A stretch of DNA of 64,000 bases from Macrotrachela quadricornifera (taxonomy: Eukaryota > Rotifera > Eurotatoria > Philodinida > Philodinidae). The stretch lies in assembly GCA_022393335.1 (NCBI GenBank), contig JAJEKB010021353.1, forward strand, positions 881,717 through 945,716, given 5' to 3'. Numbering within the stretch: the first letter of the stretch is position 1; each line of letters opens with the position of its first letter. The notes under the pieces were generated by a model. That model saw only the letters and a list, made by a program, of their open reading frames with translations, was not told the DNA's origin and ran no database searches. Below, piece by piece: positions 33,049-45,000 of the stretch. Position numbers and translations under genes: made by a program.

Positions 33049-33666
33049 CAGGTGCCTCCCTCCGATTGCAATGATTTTTTGCCTGTAGATAGTAAATCGT
33101 GTCCTAGTAATAACCCTAAAAGGGTTTGGGTTCCCATTAAGATTTGGCGAAACTACCAGATTTTCAATATGTCTAGTTCCAAGAGATCCTTGTGGGAGAC
33201 CTCAGGTACGAAAAAAATCGTTTTTTGAATTTTGGTCTGCAACTCCATGCATACAGAGGTGTCAACTAGACTAACTTGTGTAGAAAACTTTAGAAGTTTT
33301 CAACAAAGTCTCGCCAAGATACGAAGCTTTAAAAAAATGCATGTTATATACACTATCTATAGAGAAGGATTTAAAAATTGAAAGTTCTATATATCGCCGA
33401 GACTTTGTTGAAAACTTCTAAATTTTTCTACACAAGTTAGCCTAGTTGACACCTCTGTATGCATGGAGTTTCAGACCAAAATTCAAAAAAACGATTTTTT
33501 TTTCGTACCTGAGGTCTTCCACAAGGATCTCTTGGAAATAGACATATTGAAAATCTGGTAGTTTCGCCAAATCTTAATGGGAACCCAAACCCTTTTAGGG
33601 TTATTAGTAGAACACGATTTACTATCTACAGGCGAAAAATCATTGCAATCGGACGAGAGACACCTG
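33049..33666. repeat. 618-bp near-perfect palindrome (long foldback)
   Basis: Left arm 33049-33313 and right arm about 33398-33666 are inverted copies with only scattered differences; about 84 bp lie between them. The ends read CAGGTGCC and CAGGTGTC (reverse). Words readable in both arms include CCTCTGTATGCATGGAG and TTTTCAACAAAGTCTCG. It has no coding capacity and no obvious target duplication. A transcript would fold into a hairpin of about 265 bp. Confidence 0.85.
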
Positions 33667-33950
33667 CAAAGATTTCTTCGTAAGTTCAGGATTTTATTGA
33701 GCTGTAACTACTATATTTTATCGTTTCAAAGGAGATACTCTAAACAGATGATGTTCAAAGTGATTCAACACCACATGTCCTTAACAAAGACAATAATCTA
33801 TTTGATCTTATTAATTTTTAGCTTTGATTTTTTCAAAATTCAACGAACTTAGATATTTCAGTATAGTTTGTTTCCTAAAAATCTAATTAAACTAGCACAT
33901 ACGACTCCCTTTTTTCAACAGTTTTTCCAATTTAACATTGAAGATTTGAA

Positions 33951-35061
33951 TAGGGTCCGGTGGGATCGGTTTTTTTGTCTCAATCCCTGTAAAATATGCT
34001 TTCGAGACCCCCCTGTGACGGCACTGATCGTCACCTATATTCTCCTTCTCTTCTTTTTATTTCATGTTTATAATTTCTCTTGCTTATTCCTTTTCGCGCT
34101 ACATTGTCTTGTTTGCAATTATTCGTTTTCGCTAGTTACTTCTTCTTCACTTTTTCTCTCATATTCTCTGCTATTGCTCTCTTCTCGATTGTTTTGTACA
34201 GTCACCTTATCTCTTCACTTCGTACATTGTCTCGTTTCTTCCTCCTTCTTTATTTCCCATTTATTATTCTTTTCTTCTATTGTTCAACATTTTATTCAAT
34301 ATGTTAGTGGATCTTCATTCATCCACTGCTCTACTTATTTGATTTCGGCTTATTGCTATTTCATTGTGGCTCCTAGGATTGCATCTAGTTGCATCTCACC
34401 CCCGATTCCAATCCTGCTTTCTAACGGGGAAACCTGTCCCGACCCTGTCTAATCCCATTTTTTTCTGAATTTACTAGAAATAGTTCTCAAGCAGATATAT
34501 CGTATCAGACAGCATTCGGTAAAATTTCGCTAGTGTTATGATTTGTCAGTGGAAAGCTCACATCAAAGCTTATATCCTAACGTTCTAATTTGAGTCAGTT
34601 AGATGTCATATCAGACTAATCTGAGATGTATGGAAGGATGTGAGTATGGTTTCAGTAAGAAATCTCCAGATTCATATCTACTCACATCATCAAATATATA
34701 TAGTCACTTGCATACAAGTTATTAGCCATACTACTTTCGAATAGTGAAGTAAAAAGATTGTTTTCATTCTCCAGAATTGAAATAACAGATAATCGGATTT
34801 GACTTAGTGCAGAAAACCTTAACAAACTCATTTTTGGTCGCAAAAGTCTTCATTGATTAAGACAATTAGATGAAAAAAAGAAGTAATTAGTTGAAGATAG
34901 TCGAAAACGAAAGCTGACCGATAAACATGGATCTAACAACGAACATGAAGATAAACAACAGTTACTTTCTTCTATGCCAAGAAACATGTCTCGAAAAGAG
35001 CGATTCCGTCCCGATCGCTACTCTGGTCGTGACGGGATCGGGATAATCTCACCGGATCCTA
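33951..35061. mobile_element. hAT-type non-autonomous element
   Basis: The 8-bp target duplication GATTTGAA flanks both sides (33943-33950 and 35062-35069). The termini are inverted: TAGGGTCCGGTGGGAT on the left and TAGGATCCGGTGAGAT (reverse) on the right, 14 of 16 matching. Subterminal GTCCCGATC/GATCGGGA words recur near both ends and near 34430. The middle is pyrimidine-rich, which keeps the 33868-34452 frame open by composition. No transposase domain. Length 1111 bp. Confidence 0.75.
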
Positions 35062-35097
35062 GATTTGAAGATTATCAACTGATGGAAGTAGATGATG
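34885..35097 (+). pseudogene. open frame crossing the right end of the hAT element
   Basis: One frame reads LRQLDEKKK, a TAA stop, then about 70 codons containing EDSRKRKLTDKHGSNNEHED and RNMSRKERFRPDRYSGRDG, ending MEVDDG at 35097. Charge and codon pattern look coding. It runs through the right terminal repeat and the target duplication, which is odd for either a host exon or a transposon gene. It may be chance. Confidence 0.25.
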
Positions 35098-36922
35098 GTT
35101 AACATCTTTGATGAGTATGAGCTTAATAAGCTTAATTTAAATATAAAGATTTATTTCGGCACTGTTGGAAAAGCAACTTTAAACTATTGTATCAAAAATT
35201 TTGCATATTCTTTTGAGTCTCTTTGAATAAGAACATTTGCAAAGTCACTTATCAGAATGATGTATAACATTATAAATTGTGAGAATGGTATTCCTTGTTA
35301 CGATAATATGCTACGATACATATAGTAAAACACATTCGGAACGAAAGATATCTTATAGAGCACAAATACTAAAACTATATCGAATCTTTTCTAATATTAT
35401 GTGCGGTTCATGTTGATTTTTTTCTAATAGTAATTATTGTTTGCATTTCTTCATTTTCAAATCATTGCTCTACATCCATGTGGGTCAAATCGCTCGAAAA
35501 TCAACGATCAGCTACAATCTTTCAATTTAATTATTTTTTTGTATTGTAATGGATAAGTATTTTAAGAATCTTAAAAAACCATTAGATTTCGATCGAGATC
35601 GTCATTTCTTCCATTTATCACTGTACTGAAGTTGCCGATAGAGTCGCATTATCTAGATTCTCTTAGTTTTAAGGTTCGACTTTTTATTAAAGATAGCTAT
35701 TCATTAATTAACTTCATCGGTAAAAAAATATAATTTCAATCAAAAAGAAGTCAATGAATAAAGAGAAACGGCTTCGGATCATTGGTTTTCTTAACATATT
35801 CTCGGCGACATGAATATCGTATTTTTTTATAATCTGTAAAAAGTTCCATTTCTTTGTGCATGACAGTTATAATGCTTCAAAATAGATTTTGTCAACATTT
35901 CTCTTATAGATATGGACTATAAATACTCTTTGATCAGTGATAAAAGAATGAACGTTTTTGGTAAAATATGGCAAAAATATTTAATTTTTTCTTCGGTAAA
36001 GAGACAGTAGGATCACTCAATGATTGGTTCTATCAAGGTAGAAGTGCAACAAATCCAAGACCTTGGATTTGGTAAAATACATTGCCACCAACAACAACCC
36101 AATTTACTAAAATTTTGCCATTGTGTATTTGAAATAGTATTGTCATTGATTAATTTAGTCTTTATTCATATTTTATTATTTTGTATTCATAAAAAGAATG
36201 TTGTATGCTTTTTCGTTGTGAAAGTAATGGATGAATGTGAACTCGATTGGGATAAAATGAGATAATACAATATGATATACGGAAAAATTTAGTAGTGTTA
36301 GTCAATTCGATAGATATGTTCGGAAATTGCACTAGTTTTAAAATATATAGATGAATATAAAGTTCCGTAGGATATTTTATTTCATGAGGTGAGTTCACAC
36401 TAGTTCAGTCTGATCCCTGCGAAGTCCTGTTTGATATTGCTTCATGCAAAATATACTTTGATATATTCAATTGAAAATGTTCTACTACAGTTCATAGAAT
36501 AGTATTGTTGTGTGGAAGAAAAGTTCATTACTGTGCTTTATTAATTCGAATAAAGAAAATGGGCCCACTCATATTGATTCTTTAAGAAAATTAGGTACAT
36601 TATGTTGATACATCGATGATATATTTGCGTCAATTGACGGCAAAAGTTTTCGATGTAAGTTTGAATATATGAATTCGGAAAGGACACTATCCTAACATTA
36701 AAATATTGATACTATTTCAAATATTATTTATAGTGACATAAAAATGAGATTTTCGATGAAATCTCATTTGTATTATTTGTCAATAGCAAATGACTTAGAT
36801 TATTTTTGCATCGAGGAATATTTTAAAACATAAGATTCATATTTTCGATTCTCTTACCATTGACATCTAGCTGGATCGATATCTAAATAAAATTTCGAAA
36901 CTTACCATCATAATGAACAAAA
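35070..36922. other. intergenic, nothing firm
   Basis: Apart from the open-frame tail ending at 35097, no gene is supported. The small frame at 36020-36265 has a hydrophobic segment but no motif. A short stretch near 36000 reads GSLNDWFYQGRSATNPRPW in another frame and may be a coding relic. Confidence 0.3.
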
Positions 36923-39086
36923 TTAAGAAAAACTGACCTTTTTATCTTGTTTAGCATCCATCAGACATTTTGCACCTGAAGATTGGATTTTATTCCCACG
37001 GAGTTGGAGCGTAACAAGTGACTAAAAGAAATCATGAAACAAAAGAGTCATATTTTCAAAATGTTTTAATGTCACCATATTATTTTTTATCGCATCTGCA
37101 AGATAAAGAGCTCCTTCATTGCCAATATTGTTTGATCGGAGATCCAAACCAACGAGCGTCTGTTATCGAATTAGAATATAAATACAAGATACATTAGAAA
37201 AGCAAAATAATTACCGTAGAATTTCTTATTATTGAAGCTAAAATCTGTGCACCTCTATTACCTATTTTATTTGAAATAAGGCTAATTCTTTTAATTGCCT
37301 GAAGAAAGCCAAAATACATGTATATTGAGCATGAAATTGATCGATTATTACCGTATTTTGTCGTAAAATATCTGGCAAATACTCGACAATGTTGTCTTGG
37401 ATTCCATAAAAATCCAACACTAATCCAGTGTTGTTCTAGAGAAGAAAGCAATGAACAATTAATGATACTACGCAATATATATATAGATTACAGAATCTCT
37501 ACGCATATCACTGATAACAGAAATAACTTCACAATCAGCAGCTCTATTGCCACGAAGTGAAAAGCACTTGAGAGTCTACATTAGAAAGTTAGTAATCACT
37601 ACTAAAAAGAAAATGCAATCAAAAGTCTGACCATATTATTTTGAAGTACGTCAGCAAAATATTTGGTCCCTGAATCTTCGATATGATTGTTTGAGAGATC
37701 AAGCGTGGTTAGTACCTATAGTAGACAAAAAAGAAATGAAAAAAAGAGACATAATCATTTATAATAACTGTGTTAGTTTCTAAAGTGTGAGCCAAATGTT
37801 GAGCTCCTTGATCTCCAATATGATTTTCATTAAGATATAGTGTAGTAAGTACCTATAAGAGATAAAAGTGAAACGAAGAAACGTTAGCCCCTAATAACTA
37901 CCGTATTGGTATTTAATGCATGAGCCAAATATTGAGCTCCTTGATCTCCAATATGATTTTCATTAAGATATAGTGTAGTAAGTACCTATAAGAGATCAAA
38001 GTGAAACGAAGAAAGGATAGTCCCTAATAGTTACCGTATTGGTCTTTAAAGCATCAGCCAAATATCGGATTCCTTCATCTTGGATTTTGTTATTTCGAAC
38101 CGAAAGATAAGTGAGAATCTATTGATAAAATAAGAAATTTAGAGAAATCAATAATGAAAAATTAATGAATGATTACGTACAGGATGATGTTGTAATTCTT
38201 CAGCTAGATATCGTGTTCCTTCGTTTCCAATTTGATTGTGTTCTAGACTGAGCTTGGTTAATGCCTATTTTTGTACAATGTGGAAAAAATGATATTCATT
38301 GAAACATTTGATGAACACTTACCTTTGCTTTATTTAATGCATCGGCTAGAAACTTTGCTCCTTGCTCTCCAATATCATTATAACTTAGATTTAATTCAGT
38401 GATAGTCTAAGTTATATGAACTTAGAAAGAGAGTAAGTTACGACAGAATTTTACCATATTATGTTGTAAGGCGGAGCTTAGATATTTTACTCCTATGTCT
38501 CCTATTTTCTTCCAGGCTATGGATACTGTCTTCAACTCCTGTGGTAACGATAAGTATATAGCAACATAAAGATTGAGTAGAAACTAGTAATACCTTGTCA
38601 TGTTTTATGCTTACAGCCTTTTCTAGTGCCTCAAATAAAACACTTGGATTATTTATTAAACTGATTTTTTTAAGTGTCTGGAAAAAAGAACAATAATATG
38701 TAACAGAAAAATATAATATAAAGTACAATTAACTGTATTTTTTTCTATTGCAACAATAAGACTTTCCATTCCCTTGTCTTCGATTTTATTCACACTTAGG
38801 TCTAATACAGTAAGAATCTGCAAAGAAATAAAGATATAAATGAGAAGGAATTATTGATGATTTTTACCATGTTTTCCATTAATATATCAGCTATATACTC
38901 TGCTCCTATACTACTGATGAAATTATGACTTAAGTCTAATATACGAAGAGACTATGAAAAGCAAAAAAATGAACTTATGAGTAAATATTAATTGACACTG
39001 ACTGTATTATTTCTTAACCAATCAATCAGATATTGTACCCCTTGATCTCCAATTCTATTGTGTGATAGATAAATTGATGTAATGAC
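36923..39086 (-). CDS. LRR exons 19-34 of the F-box/LRR gene
   Basis: Sixteen exons: 39086-39003, 38951-38868, 38817-38734, 38677-38594, 38538-38455, 38406-38323, 38264-38181, 38118-38035, 37985-37902, 37852-37769, 37715-37632, 37575-37492, 37435-37352, 37298-37215, 37159-37076, and the last 37021-36923 with the stop. Exons 37985 and 37852 are almost identical (VLTTLYLNENHIGDQGAQ), introns included. Two exons (37575 and 37435) have diverged from the consensus but keep length and phase. Confidence 0.85.
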
Positions 39087-42000
39087 CTAATAATAAAAGA
39101 TAGAAGAAAACTACTATAAATAAGAGATAATAATCACCCTAGTCGACTCTCACCTACGAAGTCACCGGTGAGTCCCTTGATAAATGCGAATTCCCGGGTG
39201 AATCCTCCAGAGGATTTTTTCGGAAATTCCTAGATTTTATGAAAGAAGGAGAAAAACCAAACTTCCAGAGAATCCCTCTGCGGGGGACTCTCTGAAGAGT
39301 CTGTTTTGTGCGACTATGCGTGAGAAACTGCATAAATATTTGATTTTATGCTACATTATATTTGTTCATAATCGAAAGATATAAAGAAATATTGAATCCA
39401 TAATGTATTTCCATGATATTTCCACTGGAATTTTCCTTCCAAGAGCATCATATAAGGCATGACAGATAGGTAAATAGGTAGAGAGACAGATAGACAGATA
39501 AATAAATAGATGGATAGGTAGATGCATAACTGAGTAAGTAGGTAGGTAGGTAGAAAAGTAAGTAGATAGATAAATCTCTCAGTTATGATGCCACTGATAA
39601 GTTTCATGCACTACATTTTTGGATTACGAAGCTGTTTCCCCGACAATCACTGGTGACTCCCGATAAACTCCCTCGAAGTTTCCCAGGAATTTCCCTAACT
39701 CCCTTGCATTCTCTGGGGAATCCCCCAACTTCCCTGCAAATCGCTGGTGATTTTCCGGTGGAGTTTTCATAGGAACTCCCCAGGGATTTCGTGGGTGAGA
39801 AGTCGACTAAGACAACACAATGATTTCTTTTTGCTTGAATAAGAGATTATATTTGCTGTTGACAAATATACGCCATTTTTTTGGAAGAAAAAAAATTATG
39901 TTTAATTGTTGTGTGAAAATCATGGGCAAACTATATTAATGCAAATAATTATAACTTACGGTGTTATTTCGTAATGCTTCAACTAAATATCGAAGTCCAT
40001 TATTTTCTATGTTTGCTCTTGAAAAACGTAGTTTTTTTAGAGTCTATTTAACACAAAAACCATGAAAATATATCAAATAAGAAATAGAATTTAAAATGAC
40101 CTTCTTTTTTTCTACGTAAATAGATCTCTCAATATCAATACATTCAGAACTTGTATTTTTAGTGAAATAGAATTTCTTCAAAGTCTATATGAAATAAGAT
40201 CAATTTTAAAAGAAAAGAAAATAGTTCGGAAAAATGACTTGGTTATTTCGGACTGCATTATAAAGAGCTTGTGCTCCCTTGTCTCCAATATCGTTTGATC
40301 GTAAATCAAGTTTTCTTAATGTCTAAACAGAAGGAGAATTGAACAAAAAAAACAGTGATCATCACTTACAGTGTTATTTATTAAAGCATCTGCGATATAT
40401 TTGGCTCCCTTGTCTCCAATATCGTTTGATCGTAAATCAAGTTTTCTTAATGTCTAAACAGAAGGAGAATTGAATAAAAATAACGGTGATCATCACTTAC
40501 AGTGTTATTTATTAAAGCATCAGCGATATATTGGGCTCCTTTATCTCCGATATTCTTCTGTTGAAGTTCTAGCATCACGATTTTCTACATCCAAAGTATG
40601 GAAATAAGTTTGAAAATGTTATGATGTGAATGAAACTCACCCTATTGTTACGTATTTGGAAATTTGCTTCAATAGCAATAGCATCGCATTTATCATTGCC
40701 TTTTAAGTCAAATATTACAAGTTTCTATATCAAAAATTTCGATGTATTGAATAAGTATAAGTAATATATCAAAGTTACATTTTTATTTTGAAATAATTCA
40801 TAAAGATAATCTGCAGTTCTTGTACTAATTCTATTTGAACTAAGATTTAACATTCTTAGTACCTGTGAATAACAAAAATAAAATTATGAAGAAAAATGAA
40901 TCAAAATACAATGTTACCATATTATCTTGTAAAGCATTAGCTACACATAATGCTCCTTTATCATCGATTTGATTATTTCCAAGATCAAGCATAGTTAACT
41001 CCTTTTTGCAGATGAAATAAAAAGTAACAATAAATTATATCGTTGTTTTTAACCATGCAGTAAACATTTCTATGTCTATTGAGATGATTTAATTGAATGA
41101 AAAAAAATCTATACAGAACTTAATAGTCATTTTATCAATGATAGTAGTGCTATCTAGTGAAGATAAAACAGACTTCAGGTATAATCAAGGGGGAAAGTGC
41201 GTGGCAGGTGCCGCCAGCACCTCGGCACCTGCTCAGCACCTGAGCAGCTCTTTCAAGCACAGTGACTGGTACTGGATGGAATATGTTTAGGATGGGTGAA
41301 ATAGGCAAAGGAAAGTTTAGTTGGACGAGATAGGTGGGGGCGGCTGTAACTCGATTAAAGAGGTTGGAAATAGGTTTGGGTGAGTGAAATAGGCTGCGGA
41401 TGAATAGGAGTTGGTGGAACAGTTTGAGAGTAGATAAAACGGGGTACAGATGAATAAAATTGTTGGAGGGTGGGTGGAATAGCCTGATGATAAATGAAAA
41501 TGCGTCGAACATCTTGAAGATGGTTAAGACAACTTTTGAGTATACGAAATTGGGTTGAAGTGAATGAAACATGTTGAGGTTTGATAGAAGTTGGTGGACA
41601 GGGTGAATGTGTATGCAGAGTAATAATTGTGAATGGGAGCTTTGCATTCTTATACGCCCAGAGCCACCCAAACGGTCAATTAGACTTACACTTAAGATCT
41701 CATTCTCAATTTATATAGTCCAAAAACATTTTGGAGTACACCGAGTTACAATCGTAGGAGATTATAGTAATAACGCGGTACGATTGAAGTGGGAGGGAAA
41801 TACATATGGACTACGGTGGAGTTTGCACGGAGTACGAGCGTAGTAACGAAGTACTGTAGTAAAGCCTTTACCTACTTGAAAATGAATCGTCTTTCACAAC
41901 TCCGACAAAACGAGAGTCTTTTGTGTGAATACGTGATGGGGACGTATTTTCCTTATAAAGCACGAACCTCAGGCTTCGTAGTGGCTCTAGATTTTCTATA

Positions 42001-45000
42001 TTTTTAGAATCAGTTCTACAATATTCTATTTTGTGGAATTCACATGTAAAAATGTGAGTATAAGTTTTCAGGTGAAGTTTATACCTCCTCTCCCACTCTC
42101 TCCATTACAGATAGGCACAATGCAAAAATTGATTCCTATGTTTATTTAGATGGGGTACAATTGTTTAAAGATATGTGAGATCCACATTTTAGCCCCTTAA
42201 TGGGTTGCGCTGGCAAGTTTTTTTCCTAAAATCTCCTATATTTTTCCGAAAAAGTAAGGTTTCACTTATAAAAAAGACCGTATATTCCTAAAAACCATGA
42301 TGTTAGATATGTTTTCAAGAGTTCGATTAATAAATGTAATAATTGCCGAGGATGATAGCGGCATGTATTTATGTACAAGCTTTTTCTTTTGTTCTAAATC
42401 ATCCTCCCCAAAATAGACGGCCACCCCCTGTATAAGGTCGTATTCGAGCAAAAATTTAAATAACTTATTAGAAATTCATGCACTAATTAATTAAAATACT
42501 CCAAAAATATCGAATTGTTCTTAATTATTAATTAATAATTAAAAAAATATAGCTGATTTTCTAGTGCTTTTTGTGAAATTTTTCTTGTTCTGGCGTAAAT
42601 ACTACATTCCTTACATAAAACGAGTGTTTCCAGTAAAAGCATTTAAATTAATAATTGGCCAAAAAACTGATCCTCAATAGGAATTCACCAAAAAAGTAGC
42701 GATATATTGAGACATCGTATGAGGGCATGTCCTTTTATTCTAGAGGGAGGGGAACTTATTTACTGTTTGAATGATTCAATTCTTATATATGTAATTGTCA
42801 TCGTCCATTTCTTTCTTTTTCTTTTTGATTTACCAGAAATTCTCTATAAAAATAAAGAATATTTTTGAGAAAATATATATGGAATATAATAACATACATA
42901 TAGTAAAACCTCCCTATAGTAAACACCAATAGAACCGTCCAAAAAGTGTTCTCTAAGGGATGTATTCATTATATAGAGGTTTACGTTGACTGAACTCAAA
43001 ACAATTTCTTTTATCTAGAGTACATATTATTATCAATTTTTTGTGAAAAGTGTTCATCACGACACGTTCACTATTAAATATAGAGGATAACTAAGGTGAT
43101 GTTTGAGAGAAGCTGCAAGATAAAACAATACACTCATTGTCCTTAAGGAAAGCTCATAGGCAGGAAGGTAAGGTAGCGTATTGTTTATCGATATGTGATC
43201 GATTTTGCTCCCCATGAATTATTGATGATTACTGCACGTTGCATTCCGTACAAATGACCAATTTCTTTGTAATGTGCAGGATAACGATGATTTGATTTAG
43301 AATCGTTCTAGAATGAATGCTGGGTCTTTCTTTCATTTCTCGTACGTAAGCTCACAGTTTTTTGTTAATCTGTTCACTATATAAGGGTTTTCTTTGTCGA
43401 AGAGACCAAAATTCGTGTTCATTGTTCAGAGTTGGGAGGTGTTCGGTAGTCGACGTTTTACTATATATATGATCCTTGAAAATAAGTTCAATGCAACAAC
43501 CTTTATATTTCTTCAGGAAAAGTATATTTTTTTAAAATTATCTTTACCGATCTAATGTTATGTTTTTGTGTAAGTTATAAGATAGGGTGCAGAAGAAAGA
43601 GTGCACCTTCCAGTTCTATTACTGCATTAATTAATTTTTCAATAAATTTCCACTAAAAAAATTTGAATCCAAATCTAAATTGACGTCCTATAAATGTTCT
43701 ATATAGGAATAGGTGATCCTATATAATCCTACATTTTTACAAAGTGTCGCTACGAAGCCAGGTGAACCATAATATTAGTTAAGGAGAAAATTTTAGACAA
43801 CACAACTTTTTAATATGAATATATGCACCAAATGCCAGGATTCTATGTTTAGAGAAATTAAAATAGAAAGCTATCAAGATCTGAGTGTGTTATTTTCTAA
43901 CAAATCGTATTAAGAAAATGGATATATGAAAATGACTTGACAAACAATGATTTAGTCTATGATGTAGCATCAACTTAGTTTATAAGCAACGCTCGTCAGT
44001 CGGCTTGCTCGACTCTTTCTCGTCAAAATCGTATTTCTAAACTATCACAAAGCTCTTCATTTATATAATTAAAAAAAACTAACATCATATCCATGTTTCT
44101 CGATCTCGATTGCCCTTCAGTCAAGTTTTATGTAGTATAGTCTCTTATTTTTATCTTACTTTTGGTCCCGTCAGTGGTGTGGACACACAAGCAAACAAAC
44201 AAGAAGATAACTTATGTTCTCTAAACTTTTCTCTAAGAGAAAGAGAGTATAGGCCTCAGAAATTAGTTGGTTCTTCAACATTTATGCGGCACCTACCATC
44301 TGTTTTAGGTGTCCAGGTGCTCACACTTTCCCCTTTGGGTATAATTCAAAACCTACATGTTCTATACAAGAGTGGGTTTCACTAAATATATAATTAAGTT
44401 TTGAAAGGAAGATCGATGAATAAATACCTTTTTGTTTCGGAATGAATCACTCAGATATTGTATTCCATTCGTTCCAATCTTGTTTTCACTCAGATAAAGT
44501 GAAAAAAGTGTCTTTTTTTGGCAAAAAATAAATCGGAAATTATATATGTATGTATGTATGTATGTAGAAACCGCAGTAGAATTACCCTATTATTGTTTAA
44601 GGCTTCACTAAGAAATCGTGCACCTTCTTCTCCAATTTCATTACGTTCTAGATGAATATGACGGATTATCTATGTAAGAGTTTATTAATCGACTTTATGT
44701 GTATAATGGGAATAAATCAAAATTACCATATTATTTTTTAATATATCGCATAGATATTTTGTTCCTTTGGGTCCAATCTGATTTCCTTTGAGATTAAGTG
44801 AAATGATTGTCTTTTTTTTATTATAGTAAAAATAGATAAATGTTAAATGAAAATACAGAACAGATCCATAGACAATTACTTTATTATTTGTTAAAGCTTC
44901 AGCTATATATTTTGCACCCTCTTCTCCAATTTCATTATCTTCCAAATAAATATGACTGATTTTCTATGCGAAAAACATGAATCAATTTTCTGAGTATGAC

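Larger units (their letters stand above)
41186..44337. mobile_element. hAT-type element in the intron between LRR exons 10 and 11
   Basis: The 8-bp duplication GGTATAAT flanks it (41178-41185 and 44338-44345). Termini are CAAGGGGGAAAGTGCG and CAAAGGGGAAAGTGTG (reverse), 14 of 16 matching. GCACCTG/CAGGTGC words cluster just inside both ends. Length 3152 bp; no hAT transposase motif was recognised. It contains a minisatellite (about 41280-41620) and a nested MITE (42901-43463). Confidence 0.75.

Noticed and set aside
33868..34452. 194-residue Leu/Phe/Ser-rich plus-strand frame
   Set aside because: Open because of a pyrimidine-rich stretch inside the hAT element; no real membrane-protein features beyond composition.
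41150..41671. 173-residue minus-strand frame
   Set aside because: Follows from the purine-rich minisatellite and GCACCTG subterminal repeats of the hAT element.
42266..42451. Possible Tc1-type terminus near a CAGGGGGTGGCCGTC word
   Set aside because: No partner inverted end or transposase frame was found.
43987..44025. Possible further motif S copy
   Set aside because: Only CAACGCTCGTC and a CGACTC word match; too diverged to list as a copy.
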